The notes: generated by a model not told the origin, from the sequence alone. A DNA stretch of 64,000 nt from Siderastrea radians (GCA_964017195.1 OZ024895.1:7312001-7376000); one strand, 5' to 3'. Positions 34,101-49,100 are shown, counted from the first letter of the stretch. Numbers and translations are program-made.

Positions 34101-37100
34101 ACACACCGAGCATCAACGTTGCATTGGAAGACACAAACGTTGCATGTAAACGAAGCAAATTGAATTTAAAATATGGTTTAACAGCTACTGTTCACATCCT
34201 TTCTTAAAATCACGTATTTGTCAGTGCAAAAGTATTTTAAAAGAGGCTACATTAGCTCGTTAGAGCTAAAATATTAAAAGTAAATAGAAGGGTCTCATGC
34301 CGGTAGTGATTGTGTGGCCTGTCACCCCATCTCACCCTCAGGTAGAACTGGATGGGGCGGAGTTTGAGAGAATCTCTACGGCGAAGGTTCTCGGCATTAC
34401 GATTATCAATGATCTCAAGTGTAACGATCATGTAGGAATGAATACAACAAAGGCAGCTAAACGCCTCTAACTTCTAAGGCAGCTTAAGAAAGCTGGAATA
34501 GGTTCTGATGATCTAGTGCAATTTTATTGCAGTGTTATTAGATCAGTGTTGGAGTATTATCAGGGCTCGAGACTAACGGTAGCCAAATAGTCACAGACTA
34601 GTAGAAATTCCGTTTTGGCTAGTAAGTTTTGCACTTTCACTAGCCATTTTGGCTAGTGAAAATTTCAAAGCACTAAAGCACCAAACCAAACCAAACCAAA
34701 CCAAACTAAATATTGCTTCTGATGATCGGATCCCAAAGCAAATTGAGTGAGCAGAAACTAAAAACGTATTCCGTAGAAGGATATCATAGTGTTTGTATGA
34801 TACTTGTTTTGTCCTCTCAACGTTTTTCCTTACTAACTCTTGTATCAGATGGCAACGTTTTCTCCGTCATTTCTACGTTCAAACGAAGCCGTCTTCAGAA
34901 CGTTTCCTTGAAAGGTCCATAAGTGCGTTCATATGATATTTGTCTACACGTTAGTAGCTTCACACAATTCTTTAGTCTTCTGTTATCAACTTTTTTCCAT
35001 TAATTGCTACGTTCGTACAATAGTTTCTCTTCCCAGCGTTTCTCTTTACGTAACGTCTTCACAACGTTTCTCCGTACGTAAGTAGGTTTGTCGATTTATT
35101 AGTCTAGCCTTCTCAACGTTTGTTTGTACGTTAGCACGTTCGCACGACATTGTTCTGCTCTTCCTAAGGTTTTCAGTGTGTTAGTACATTCGTACCATAA
35201 GTCGACACTGCTTAGTGTTTCTCTGTACGTTAGTATGTTCATACGGTATTAGTCTTGTCTTCTGAACGTTTATCTGTACGTTGGTGCGATTTTAGTTGTC
35301 TCATTTACGTTTCTCCGTAATTTATTGTCCCACTATACTCTTACGGAATAGGTTTTGTCTAATAACCTTTCTCCGTACGTTTGTAGTTGCAAATTTTGTT
35401 AGTCTCTGTATTTTGGTACGTTGGCAGTGTTTCTCCCTACTGTAGTGCATTTGCAACCAACCTGTTTGACATGACTTCTCAACGTTTCTCCGTACCTTAG
35501 TAAGCTCGAACCTTATTAGTTTTTCTGTTCAATGTTTCTCCGCACTTAAATACGCTTGCAATTTACTAGTATTCTCTTGTAGACGTTTTTCCGTACGTGA
35601 GTTGAGTGCTGTATCAGTCTTGTCTTTTTGACGTTTCTCCGTAGCTTGCAACGTTCGTACAATGTTAGTCTTGTCTTCCCAACGTTTCTCCGTACGATGA
35701 CATGCTCATATAAGGTTAACTGTTCGAGTTATTCGTCATGATCTGACCGAAACGGAAAAGAGAGGCGTGAACTACATCGTGCCTGGGAATTTGCCCTGAA
35801 GGCACCTAGTACTTTGTATTCCGCGTGTGAGGATCTTTAACCGTTGGAAAGAATAGTCAACATTCAAGTTCTTCACTCTTGAGATTACAGAGAGGCATGT
35901 TTACAGTACTTAACTGGGCTAAAACTTAGACATATTGAACACAGTATGAGATTTTGCAAAAAAAGTCTGGCTAGTGAAAATTTATTTTGGCTAGAGAAAT
36001 CAAACCTCTTACTAGCCACTTGGCTACTAAGCTGAAAAGTTAGTCTCGAGCCCTGCAGTATGCATGCCAAGTTTTCCACCGCAGTCTGCCTAGTTATCTA
36101 TCTGATGAAATAGAGCGTATTTAACAGCGTGCTATGCGAATTATTTTTCCTGTCGGACTGTAAGTGCAGTGTAGCATTAGAAAGGGCTGGCATCCCTACA
36201 CTATCTGCCAGACGCGAATCACCATGTCTAGACCTTTTCAGCAATATTGTACAGGACGGAAACCATAAGCTGGCCGATTTGCTGCCACCAAAGTGAAGTC
36301 ATATTAGGCAGCTGAGATCAAGGAGAGTTTTTCATACTCCTGTCTGCAAAACGAATCGCTATAAGGGAAGTGGTCGTAACAAGTGTACTCGATGAGGACC
36401 CACCTTGTGTAGGGGTAGGGGCGCTATGCAAGATACCACCTGTCTGAGTAGCCAAATGGGCAAAATTTATTGGCGTCAAAATTTGAGTTGAGACTTTCAT
36501 ATTAGGTGTGCATGAAGCTTGCATTGCTGAACAAATGGCACAGCAAGGTTTGAACCTTTTTCTTAGTTTCTGCTCCTGATAGAGTGGGGGCTATACAAAC
36601 AAGAAACCATCTTTTAAGGTAGGGGAGGGGGGGTACATGAAGAGACCACCTGTGTTTTTGCGGAATGGTGGGTCCTGTCTGAGTACAATAGTTTTGACCA
36701 TTTCCCTAAGAACAGTTTCATCATCAGCCATAGCAAAACTTTTTAAAACTTTTTAGTATATATTTTATTCGATTTCATTTTTCTAATGCAACGTTTATTT
36801 CTTTTAGTTATAGTTATATTATAAATTTTTCTACTTTTTATTGTATAAAGATTTTATATCACTGTAAATAGAACACGTAATTCAGTCGAAAGACTGCGAT
36901 GCGCTTTTTATATGAATAAACAATTCCTCTTCTCTCAGTTTCTCACTAGCGTGCGAGTTAGATAGTCTAGCCTTAGAGATATTCCATCAATTTTGAACGA
37001 TGTAATTGTTGGGTTGTCTAGACTTTCGATCGTCTGCTGGACGACGTCGTACACTCTTCTGAACATCGCCACCTTGACTGGCAAATCTCGACCTAGGGTC

Positions 37101-40100
37101 TTCTCCAAATTAACAGAGAGGTCACTGGGTACAAGCGTGTTGGCGCTCATGTTTTGTACAGCGGCTTGCCATCTCAAGGTCAGCTCACTCAAGCGTGAAG
37201 TTCGATGTCGAAACAAGAATATTGGATAGCGCTGAAAGCATGTCGCATTCCGCACCGCAACATACACACCGAGTTTCAATGTTACCTTGGAAGACACGAA
37301 CGTCGCATGTTAAACGAAGCACACTGAATTTGAAATATGGATGTTGGTTTGTGAATGCGCAATGTTGAATTAATGTTGAATTGTGAATGAGCAATGCTGA
37401 ATGTTGCAAAAACGAGAATTAATTCAAAGTAACAATGTTGTAAACAAAAGCTTGAATTTTGGCGGGGATATAACGTCATACGGGGTAACTCATGAGAGGA
37501 ACTCGGAAGCAACAGCATAATAGTAAACGAATTGTGTTCACCTACCTATTTCACGTATTCTATACTTTTGTGTATCATTTCCTAGAAAGTTTACAGCTAC
37601 ACAGTAAAATTCTTCATCAACAGCACCAACATTCACTGTCATTTCAATGGTGTTCGACTGTGTTTTGGGGATGCTTTTAACTTTGTTGTCATTTTGAGGG
37701 CTGAGTTCGTTTCCATTGAGATCTCTTTTCCATGACATCTTCGCTGGTGGCTTGGCAATGACAATACAAGTTAATTTCACATCCTCGCCGATTGCAGCAG
37801 GGATATTTGTGGCTTCAGGACTGAATGTGGATATAGTCGGGCGTGCTGTAACAAACAACATTTTAGTTACATTACACAGAATTCACGCACATGAACTTCT
37901 TTCATTTCATATCACATTCCAGTGGATTTCAGTAAAAAATAAGTCAATGAAATTCTGTCAAGCTCAATGATGCAAAAAGCCCTCACCCCCTCTCCCTCAG
38001 CATTAAATTACGAAGCCATTACATGCAGTACAGTTTGCCCTTTTTGTTTAATATGAATAACATCTTTTTAATTTTCTACCTGGCTTTGCACTTTGTAGAA
38101 TGAATAATGTAGAACCAGTTTGGCAAAACAACAGATCCCAAATATGGTCTGGAAACATTCTGCTAAGTAAGGAAAAATATTCCTAAAAAATCCTTGTAAA
38201 CCAGGAATACATATTTTTAATTAATCCAATCATCAACGAAACACCCGACTACAAATAAACTTATTCAGCCATTTGACATAAAAGTACATGTACATGTAGC
38301 TGTTTGTCAGCTGATCGGTACGTTACTTAAACTTTAAAAGTTTTAGCACTTTTTTCTTCTAGACATAAAAGTCTGGACAAAAAACATTTGGGTGTTCCGT
38401 CATTTTTTTTAGACATCACCTTGAATGATTTTTTTTTAACATTTATAAGTCTAAACTTATAACCCCTTAAAAACAATGGCTAAAAGGCCAAAGTTTTAAA
38501 AAAAAAGCACACCCAACCATATCATTGTTTAATTATTCGGGTAAAAACATTCCAGTCTGAATAAAAGTCTCTTCAGGAGTTATTTTAGATCACAAAATAA
38601 ATGAGGTAGAATGGAAGATTTAGGAGAGGATTTATGTACTTAGTCGTTTTATTCAATCAAGAAGTGATGTTTGAAGTTCACTTCAATTTTGTTCGAGTGA
38701 TAAATCACTTCAAAACAAGGCAGCTGTCTAGAAAGAGAAGCCCTTCGGGCTCCTAAGCTTAAAAACAAGGAGCCTGAGCATTAAGGTTGGGAGCCAAGCG
38801 AATGATTCTAATACCAATATTGAATATTTTGCTGACATTCAGTAAAAAGGCTTACAAATCCTGTTAGAAATAAGTATGATCAGTGACTCACATCTATTAA
38901 AGATTTTTGATATCCCCAATGAAGTGCTGCCATTAAGGGCCATAACCTGTAACACCTGTTATGGCTGAGTATGCTTGATGTACATGTTCCATAGAAAAAA
39001 GTGTTTGAACCAGGTGTAGATTGCAAGTAGTCTCTAATTTTGGCGATGGTGATTGTGAGGCGGGCAAAATACACACGCGTGCGCAAAATTTAGAGGAGAC
39101 GTGACGCGAGGGGAGCGCCGTGTCTCCTCAAAATTTCGTGCGTGCACGTGTTTCACCCGTCCCACAATCACCATCACCAAAATTAGAGACTACTTGCAGT
39201 CTAACCAAGGTGTGCATGTATCATGTTCTCTGTTATGACCTTTGGGATGAGAATGTTTGGTAAACTACATGGAAACTGGAGCAATGCTTGCTCAGGAAGC
39301 TAACAAAATTTGTTAATTAGCTAACATTTTATGTTAGCTGCCTGCATAAGCTCCAGTACAGAAATTTGGTCACCCACACTTGTAACTTAGGTGCCCCAGG
39401 CTCCTGGGCTCCCGTTAGGCAGCAGCCTTGCAGTTCAAAAATTTTTGAATCTAGGTATACAGTTCAAACTGCTTACTTACTTTGAACATTGAGTGTAACT
39501 TCTTTTGCATCTGATCCAAGCTCATTCCTCGCAGTACAAGTGTACGTTCCGTCATCACTCCCCTTTGTGTTTGCAATCGTAAACTTTTCCCCGTACCCAA
39601 CAATCTTAACATTATTATCGCTGATCTTTCTCCAAGTGACTTTAGGTTTTGGAACACCTTTAGTCCCACACACCATGGTAACACTGTTGGTTTCATTGAC
39701 TGTATATGTACTATTAGGGAAGTCATCAATTGTCGGTTTATCTATGCAAAAAGAAATAACAGGAAGATGTTATTAGCTAACCAGCAATTTAGTGCAACCC
39801 CAATAACTATACACCACATAATTGCCTGTTGGCTCCAATTAAAAAAAGATAGTTATCCAATATCCTGATTGCTAAAAATGGATGACTTGTACAGATTCAA
39901 AATGTGACTTACACAGTTTAAAAATCAATTATTCATGTACAACATGTCAATGCAAAACCAGTTTTCGCTATTTAGTAAGTATACTACTGTTCCAAAATAG
40001 ATGTTTCTGGCTATCTTTGCTGTTTATCCAACTCAAAACCAGTTAGATCTTTTAAATGCTACAAGCAATTGCAAAAACACTTGAGACACTCGCTATATTG

Positions 40101-43100
40101 GCAGTCATTTTGGACATTCTCATGGTCAATACACATCTACCCCCCCCCCTATCAATGCTGCTATGGATTTAGTAATGACATTCAAAGTAACAAGCAACGA
40201 CATTGAAAGGGGGAGGGGGATGTCAGTAATGTATTTAAGTTTTCCATTTGTTTTCAAGAGTGCATTTTCAGATGGAAATCCAGTTTTTTGGAGTGTCTCA
40301 ACAATTTTGCAACTGCTTGTCTTGAGTGCTTTTCCTCCATATAGCTTGTTATGAATGAATTAACTTTATGAACCAAAGTTGGTGCACATTACCAGTGTAG
40401 TGAGCCATTTAAAAATACCAGTATTTTATTTAACTACTGATGCATGTTTAACAATGGCAAACAAAATCAGGTATTTTGGGGTTTTACTGATTGATGTAAT
40501 TGGCTCTAATTTCCAGTGAAAAGGGGGCTTGTTAGAGAACGATGACTGGCAGGTAAATAGCGCAATGCCTTATGCAAACAAAAAGGCTTAGCTTTATGTA
40601 ATTTTCAGGATTACCCTATTGATGTGAAAAGGTTTTATTCTGCTTGTAGTTACCACTCTAGGCATGGCTATATTGTAGTGATAAGCATTTGTTTACACAA
40701 GTCTTACCTCATAGAATTCATGACTTGTGATAGATTTTTTGTGTACAGTTAAAAAGAATGGCATCATTTTGACTGGCCACTTTCTTCAAATAAATGCACA
40801 TTATCAGATCTACCTTTTGGAAACACTATTTGTTATTATTTTTGCCAACTAGCTGCAAACGCAAAGTAGTTTAATTTGTTCCCTACGCACCAGTTGCCTA
40901 GTTACACCAACACACTGTGTTGCATGAAATTCATGTGCTGTGTTTGTTTCAAAAAATTATTCACTGGATAGACCTCAAATGGAGTTGGTAGTAGAATATA
41001 GTAAGTGATAGCGAACGTGCAACAGTAAACAAAGTTGGAGATTTAAAATGCCAGTGCTCTAACACAGGTCTATCTTGTAAGCCACCATCAAGCAAATTTG
41101 GAACAGGTTCCTTCAAGAAGGTCATTTGTTGAGGCAGTTGTGGTTCTCTTACACAGTCAAATGGGCGCATTTTGCAATGGGTTTGTTACAGAAAAGCTCA
41201 CGGCAACAATGGAGTGTTTCATTATCACATGGTAATAAAAACGTGATTGGTGCAAACAGTGGCTATCGCCCAAGAATTACCTTAAGGAAAGTAATGGAAT
41301 TTCCACTTTTCCAGTCATTACAGTCTTAAAAGTGAGTGCAATTTGATACTTGCCTGTCTTTTGACCCTTTCACTCTCAGAGTCAGTTATGGGGACATTAC
41401 AGTGATTCTAACTTCTGAGTCTGTGAATGAAATCCTGTCGTGTGACCATTCAAATGAAACTTCGTCAGCAGTACTTTCACATGGTACTGTTTATATTTAT
41501 GTTTATATATGAGTATTTTACAAAATGAAATTTGGGATTCGCCTTGAATTTTGATTTGAAGCACTCTTAGGAGTGAATGGGTTAAGGACCTTTGTGAAGA
41601 AAACTTCTAACACTGGTTATTTCATGAAACTTTTGCTGCAGCTAGGTAATGAGATACTAGTGTCAGAAATGTAAAAAAATGGGGGGGGGGGGTACCGACT
41701 TCGTTTTGGAGATAACACACCTAGAAGACCAGCATGATTTTGCAAAATCTGTCTTCCTTATTCGATATGACCCGAATCTCAGTAAGTCTAAAACTAGTGC
41801 AAATGGATCCCTAGAATGCAACTTTCTAAATAAAATTTTATGTGAGTGGGTGAAAACCGTATTTACCCACGTATAGGCCGCACCCGTGTATAGGCTGCAC
41901 CCTAAACTTGTTTTTGCACCCCAAATTTGTTTTGGTGGAAAAAAATAATTAGTGAATTGCGAACAGAGGTTGAGTAGTTGTCATAATAAAACCCATTACC
42001 AAAGGAAAATTTGATAAGGGTGGCATTAGAACAAAATGAATGAGAACAAAATCAAGCTGAAAATACAAGCAAAGCAAAGTTTGAAATTGACAATCGCTGA
42101 TGCGTATCAAGTCAAGTTTATTCTCCACTATGCACACGAATGCAAAATATTCAAACTATAAATTGAAACTTCTTTTCCCTAACATTTTATTTACACAGTG
42201 CTGTGCAGAGAGAAAATTCTCTTACCAAGTTTTTTGCACTTTGTAAAGATGCAAACAGGGAAATGAAACTCTTGACAAGTTTTAATTTATGCAAAACACG
42301 CAAAAACACACAGGAGACAATGGGTTAGTGAGGTGTCAAAAACGCTTGTACCCATGTATAAGCCACACCCCAAAGGTTCTTTGGTCCCATTTTTGCCGGA
42401 AAAAAGGTGCGGCCTATCTGCGGGTAAATACGGTGTAGGAAATTTATGCAACTGGTGACGTCTCAGAAAGTAAACCTAATCTTACAGCATTTGGAAACCC
42501 TAGTCAATACACATCTACCCCCCCCCCCTTTTCAATGTTGCTATGGATTTAGTAATGACATTCAACAAAGTAACAAGCAGCAACATTGAAAGGGGGGGGG
42601 GGGTCGGAGATGCTAGTGTTTTTGAAAGCTGAGCGCCATGCGAAGTTTAAGTGTGGGTTTCAGTCTGAAATAAGACCTACAAAGATTTTACAACAGATCT
42701 TCTTTGTTAAGAGGAGATTAAATTTACTGCTAAATCTTGTGGTCAATTCAAATGTTTCAAATTTGGGAAGAAGCTAAGTTTATATTTCCGATACTGAGAT
42801 TTCATTGGTGGACTTTGCTAATGTTGGTGAAAAACGAGACTGCCGTTATCAACCATTATTTTGTTTCTGAGTAGCACACATCTCAATGGTTATAACAGAA
42901 CTGTTCTAAAGTGAAAAACATTAGTGGAACTCTGCAGCTCTACAAATATTATCTCTGATTAGTTCTAATGGCAATAATTGCCAATAATGAATAGCAGCTT
43001 TTAGTGCAAAAGTGCCAGTGCTTTCAATAAACACCAATGACCGACGAAAAGCATCTGCAAATTCGCTCAGTTGAAGTAATTAAAGAAAGATTTCTTTCAA

Positions 43101-46100
43101 ACCTTGTTGATACAGTCGGCTACTCGACTCAAACCAGCTGCCTACTTCAAATTTTATTGAAACCCCTGAAGTGCCAATTAATTTGAAATAGTGTTTGTTG
43201 TAACTTACGTTTAACTAAGAGCTGTGCTCTCGCAGGAGGTCCATCTCCCAATGAATTTGTTCCAATACATGAATACCACCCAGCATCCCGCTCATTAACT
43301 TGATCTTTGGTGTAAGTTGTTGATATGCATCCACTGCAGCTTTGCCTTGTTGTTCCATTGAACTGCCACTTATGTCCTGTGGTTGGTGGGTTGCCGATTG
43401 TTTTACAAGTGAAGGTTGCTCTTTGTCCCTTTGATAGGGTGAGATTTTTAGGATGATCATCAGAAAACTGAACAACTGGACGATCTGACAACAAAAAAGC
43501 AAAGTGTACAACAAAAAGTGAAGTTCAGTGCTGTCCTGAGTAAAGGGAAGTCAAGAAAACTGGAAAATTAAATACAAAAGTGAAGACATGAAAAGATCAA
43601 AGGAAATGAAAAGTTCAAATGAACAGAAATGAAAGGAGTGGAAAAGCAAGAAAGAGTTCTAATACAAAAGAAAGGAATGCGAAATAAAAATGGAAAGAAA
43701 GAAACAAAAGAAGGAGAATAGACATATTCACCGAATAAAATTTTTAAAAGTTAGGTATTACTAAACATGCTATAAAAAGTTTAAAATATTAAACGTTTTT
43801 GATCACTAAGATCATCATCATAATTTTATGATGATCTTAATGATCATAAATGTTTAGTATTTTTAACTTTTTAAGAGGTAATGTCCACTAACATTGAGCG
43901 AGTGGTGGCACATGATGAAAAATAAAATTCCCTCATAAATTTTCAGATACCCTATAGTATTCTTAGAAACTTGGTAAATTTTTTTTCTTGAAATATGTTT
44001 TTTAACCCCCCAAAAATATAATGTATAACATGTTTAGGCCACACGTCTTGTAAACACGTGAAATAAACGTGTATCGTACTTTCTCGTAGACTTCGCTCAG
44101 TTTGATGAGCACGCCAGGAAACCCCCATATTAAGCATGGAAATTTGCATTTGAAGTGTTTGTGAATTTTAAAATTGAGGCCTGTCATAGACTTGTGAATT
44201 AATTTTCAAGGTTATGGCGACCCGCTGAAAATCACCAAGATTCGATTAAAATTCTTAACTTGGTGCATTTTTTACGAGAAAGTTTCCCTCCCTGGTAAAA
44301 CACCAAACATACAAAAAACACCAAAACTGGTAAAACACCAAAAAACAGACAAAATGCCATTCTAAAAACAGGTATAAAAATTAGTCTTGGTCTTTTTATT
44401 ATGTAGCACCGAGTATTTAGGCTCTAAAAATCCCGCTAATCACAACATCAATTAGTCAACCAATACAAAAGATAGGCTCGTGCATCCGACTGAATAGCCA
44501 AAAACTTGCAATTTTTTTTCTTGTTTCCCTGGGTATTTGTCGTATCTAGCTCACCCTGAATAAAATTTTGTCTGAATACTAGGTTTTGTCAGGTTTTAGG
44601 TGTATCGTCCTTGGGCCATCTTGACGTGTGGACTGAGTTGACCGTTATCTCCTGGGATCTCTAGATTGACTTTTCACTAATGAATTATCACTAAGCCATC
44701 GCATCCACATCCCTTAACGAATCGAAAACAAATTTTTAAATCTCTTAGCGGTAATTCCCTAAAGAAACATTCTCCACAGTCTGTCACGTAATGGGTTCCG
44801 GACAAGTTACAGGATAGGTTTTTGTGATGAGATTGCAAAAATGGAAAAAAATCGAAAGATTGAGACATCTGAAATAACTTAAGCAATGAAAGAAATTGTA
44901 CAAGATAGAAAACGATATGAATAATAATGGCATTTATTTCAGCAACTCGGAGAGAATGACAGTTCATCACAGATGCCGGACTAACTCAAAGGAGTAACAA
45001 ACCACACGGGTAGCTGAAGTTTTTCCATGATTTAAAACTAAAACATACATGTATCAAAGGTTAACAGAAAGGCATCCATTTGTTTTTTTGCAAGATCCAT
45101 GAAATTGTCAAGTTCACTTTCCTCTATAATCGTGAGTTTTTAATGCATAGCATGCACTTTGCTACGACTGATGTTTGTTTACTCACAGTCCGTCCTTTTT
45201 TGTGGTGTTATGTTTCACCACAGCAGTTTTGTCTGAAATATACTTCAACTAGTAAAATAGAGTCATACTACATATGATGGGACTATTTGCAGCACAAGTC
45301 TGACTTGTGCAAAACATTAGTTACAAATTATGTAAATGTACATTGTGTCACAGTCTGGCAAGGGGAAAAATCGTCACATGTTCAGCTGAAAGAAGTAATA
45401 GGGAAAAAAAACTTTTGTCAGATTGTAGAATGCATTAGTAAAGCTTTCAATAGTTTAAAGTACCAAACATTGAGCGTATTTTTTGTATCTTACTGCAGAG
45501 CATGACTTTTTGAGACACCAAAAATCCATGACGTGAATGCATTTTAGGATACTTTTCTCACAGCTAGACTAATTAATTTTATGGGGAAGGATTCAATATT
45601 ATTTGCAAGCCACCAGTGTTGTGTTGAGCAAGGCATGGTTGATGTGCCTTGAGAACCTGCCATTTGCAGAAATACCATATTTTCTTGATTTAACACTGGG
45701 GGAGTTTCTTTAAAAGTTGTCCTCGTGGACCCAATGTTTACCAAAATGAGGCTGGTATTTTTCATCAATTTTTTATAGCCTTAATTTTTGGTCTTATAGA
45801 TACTTTAAGTTCACAAAAATTGCAGCAAAATATAGGACATCATAAGTAAAACAGGAATAAAATGTCACCAATCTTGTTCTAAAGTCAATAAAATTCAAAA
45901 CAAGGAGGGAGAATTGGGTGCTTAGTAGCAAGTAGAGTAGGAGCGCAATAAATTGAACTGAAGTATTGTAATGGTTCTTGAATCTTTTTAAAATTACTAT
46001 TAATAACTAATTTTCGATGAGAATCAGTTAGGTAAAGGTTCAGTTTCAAGTAAATGCCAGTGCCTCTCGAATGCCGGGGGCGTTTATTTCAAATTTGGCC

Positions 46101-49100
46101 CAACGTTTATTTGAGCCCGGTGTTTATATGACGCCCGGATTTTGATCGTGAAAATATGGTAAAACAGGCGTTTGGAAATTATTCAGGCGCGTGTGGAAAT
46201 CAGGCGTGTGAGAATTCCAGGTGCAACATTATTGGAAACTAGACAAAATATCCTAGAACTTAGACCTGTGAGTCAGTTCTGATTAAATGTTCAAAAACTG
46301 ATAACTTTCATTTAAAAAAAACTGAAAAAACAACAAGAAAATGCCCAATGGATGAAAATGCATCCCAGGTCTGGTCTGAGATAGTCAAGTTTCTTAAGGA
46401 ATTTGCCTACTATCACAAAGGTATTTTTGCACGGTTTATGACAATGTGGAAAAAGTAGATTTTTGCAAGGGCTATCAGAATCCCCCAAAAAAATTGGGGG
46501 TAACCACACATTTTTCAGAGATATTTGAGCTTAAATTTGGAAAGAAACTGCCACACATTCTTTGTATTTTAAAGATTTTTTAGAATTATGGTTGTTTAAT
46601 TATCGCTCAAAATTCATGGTTACCGACATTAATTTTTTCTTTTTGATTCCAGTAACCCTCGTTAAGATCTATTATTTCCCCATAGACATAACCTTTGCAA
46701 AAATACCTCTGTATTAGGAGGCACCATCCTTAAGTGTCTCCCTGTACGCGTCCATTACAAGCCCTTTAGTTGTATTGCAAGATCGATGGTGTGAGCACAC
46801 TCTTGAATACACAGTTTTCCAAAGAAGGAATCAGTCTGTGTAGGGAGAGCATATGGTGTGAGACCTGTAGAAGACTAACGTCTGCGCTGCTGAAATCTGA
46901 GGCCCTGTCATCAGATGGTCTACCGCCCATAGCAGTGTTCCAAGTGCAAGCTAGGAGAAATATCCCACAACCAACTGTCACCTGCACTACTTGGAAGATC
47001 AAGCCAAAACTGACAAAGAGCCCTGAACATTACGACTCTTTGTTAAGCTGAGTTTTAACATGAGTTGAGTTTTAAAGTCAACTTTATTTTCAGTTTCATA
47101 AATAAAAGTGTAATCCGCTAGGTTGGCCATAAAATGGTTTCATAAGCTTTTAAAGAACGAAAAGGACAGTTCTGGCACCCCTGGCTAAACCCTTGGTTTG
47201 TACTTAAAATTTTTTAGCAAACTTGACATGTAATTTTACTCTCTAACTCCTGTCTTGACCAATTTTTGAAGAGCAATACATTAAGTCCTTATAATAATTT
47301 ATTCTGCAAAGCCCTAGTAACAGGCAAGGTATTGGCAAGGCTTCACTAGTACTGTGTCCAACGATATTGGAAATTAATTACAACGTATAATGGCAATACA
47401 TGTAAATAATCGTTTCTTGGGTCCACAGGTTTCAAAGTTTTCATTGCCTTGTTTTTGTATTTTTGGTTTTGTTTTGTTTTGTTTGTTGTTTCTTTGCTTA
47501 CCGTAAACACCGGCGTCTAAGCCGCACCCCGAGTTTAGAAGCCCAAGATTTGGGGAAAAATTTTTTTTGTCCAAAATTCATAGCCGAGTCTTCTCATTTA
47601 ATAAACATATTGGCTGAAGTGAAGTCCTTTTCACTACGGATTGGTGATTCAATTTGTAGTCTGAATAAGACTATCTGGAAACATTTCTTTTGTCGTATCA
47701 ATTCCTGTGTATTCCACCCTCCCCCTAAATCACTTTTGAATTTCCCAAGTTAAAACCAGATGTCAGGCAAAATCAAGTGTGTGACATTACGCTGTTGCAA
47801 GACTAAAACTAAACAGACTTGAGAGCTTTTGGCAAGAAATTATAATTTTGAAATATTGTACAAATACCGAAAAGACGTCTAAAAGGAGATAACTGTTTTC
47901 AAGTTCAAATACAGCAAAATCATTTGATTTCTGAAGATTCTTGATTTTTCCATGACATGAATTAAACAGAGCGAAGTTTTCGAGAAGGCATGATTCGCGT
48001 TTATTTAGGGTGTTTATAGAGACACGCAGTGCACACCGTGCAGTAACGGTTAATTTTGATTAATTTTTTGGAGATTGATTTTTCAACATGTTCTATGTAT
48101 TTTCAATTTTCAATTGCCTCTTCAAACAGTTTTACAAATTAAAAATAACAAAAGAAAACGAAGGGAAAGCTGGGTTAAAAAGATTAATTTTGAAAGCACT
48201 AGCATCTGTGCAAGTGACTTTCAGAATGGACTTGGCCAAAACCAAAAGATAACAAACAGAACTTAGCAGGGTTAAAACTTAATTTTAAAAGCACTGACAT
48301 CTGAGCAAGTGACTTTGAGAATGCACTTGGCCAAAGCCAAAGTTACTATCCACAAAACCCAAGCAAATATTATAATTTTTCTTCTTTTCTGCCTCACCCC
48401 AACCCTCTTCCCTCAACAACTACATTGTACATGTCTCCACTGTCACCAATGCAAGAAATGTGATGACTACTTACATCGAACTTCAAGTTCTGTATTCCAT
48501 CTTGTTTGACCAGCATCGTTGTACGCAATGCAGGAAAAATTCCCATATTGCCTCCAAGTGAGTTGATTAATTGTGAGGGTACTAATGGTCCTGAACAGCT
48601 TGGGGTCCCCGGTTGACTTATATGACACTGTGATATTGTAAGGCGGGGTGCGGGTCAGATTCTGTCCATTCAACACCCACACAATTGTTGCAGGCACGCG
48701 TATGGCCTCAGCTGTACACGAGTAGCTCACGGTTTGATTTTCATCTTTGATCTGTTTGGTTGGTTGCAAGCTTGGAGTAGTAATTGTTGGAGGAACTGTA
48801 AAAAACCAGGAAATTACAAGCACCAAAATTAGATTGTTAGTGAATAGGAGTACAGTCTACTGAATAACAAAGGTTGGTAATTACGGCTGCACTCAACCCA
48901 CAGGGAGCTTATAAACACCACAAAAAAGACCAGTGTTCACTTGTTGATAAACAGTGCATGATCACGAAAATAACTTGAAATTAGCATAAAACGTTTGGTT
49001 TTATTCGAACTTCCACATGCAGAAAACAAATGCCAGACACGTGGTATTGAACGTGGACAGAGTTTAGTCCCTTTTACAGTGTATACATGTAGTTCACCTT

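Noticed and set aside
46770..47051. 93-codon plus-strand open frame
   Set aside because: No recognised domain, no splice or repeat context, and it lies within a long intron of gene B.
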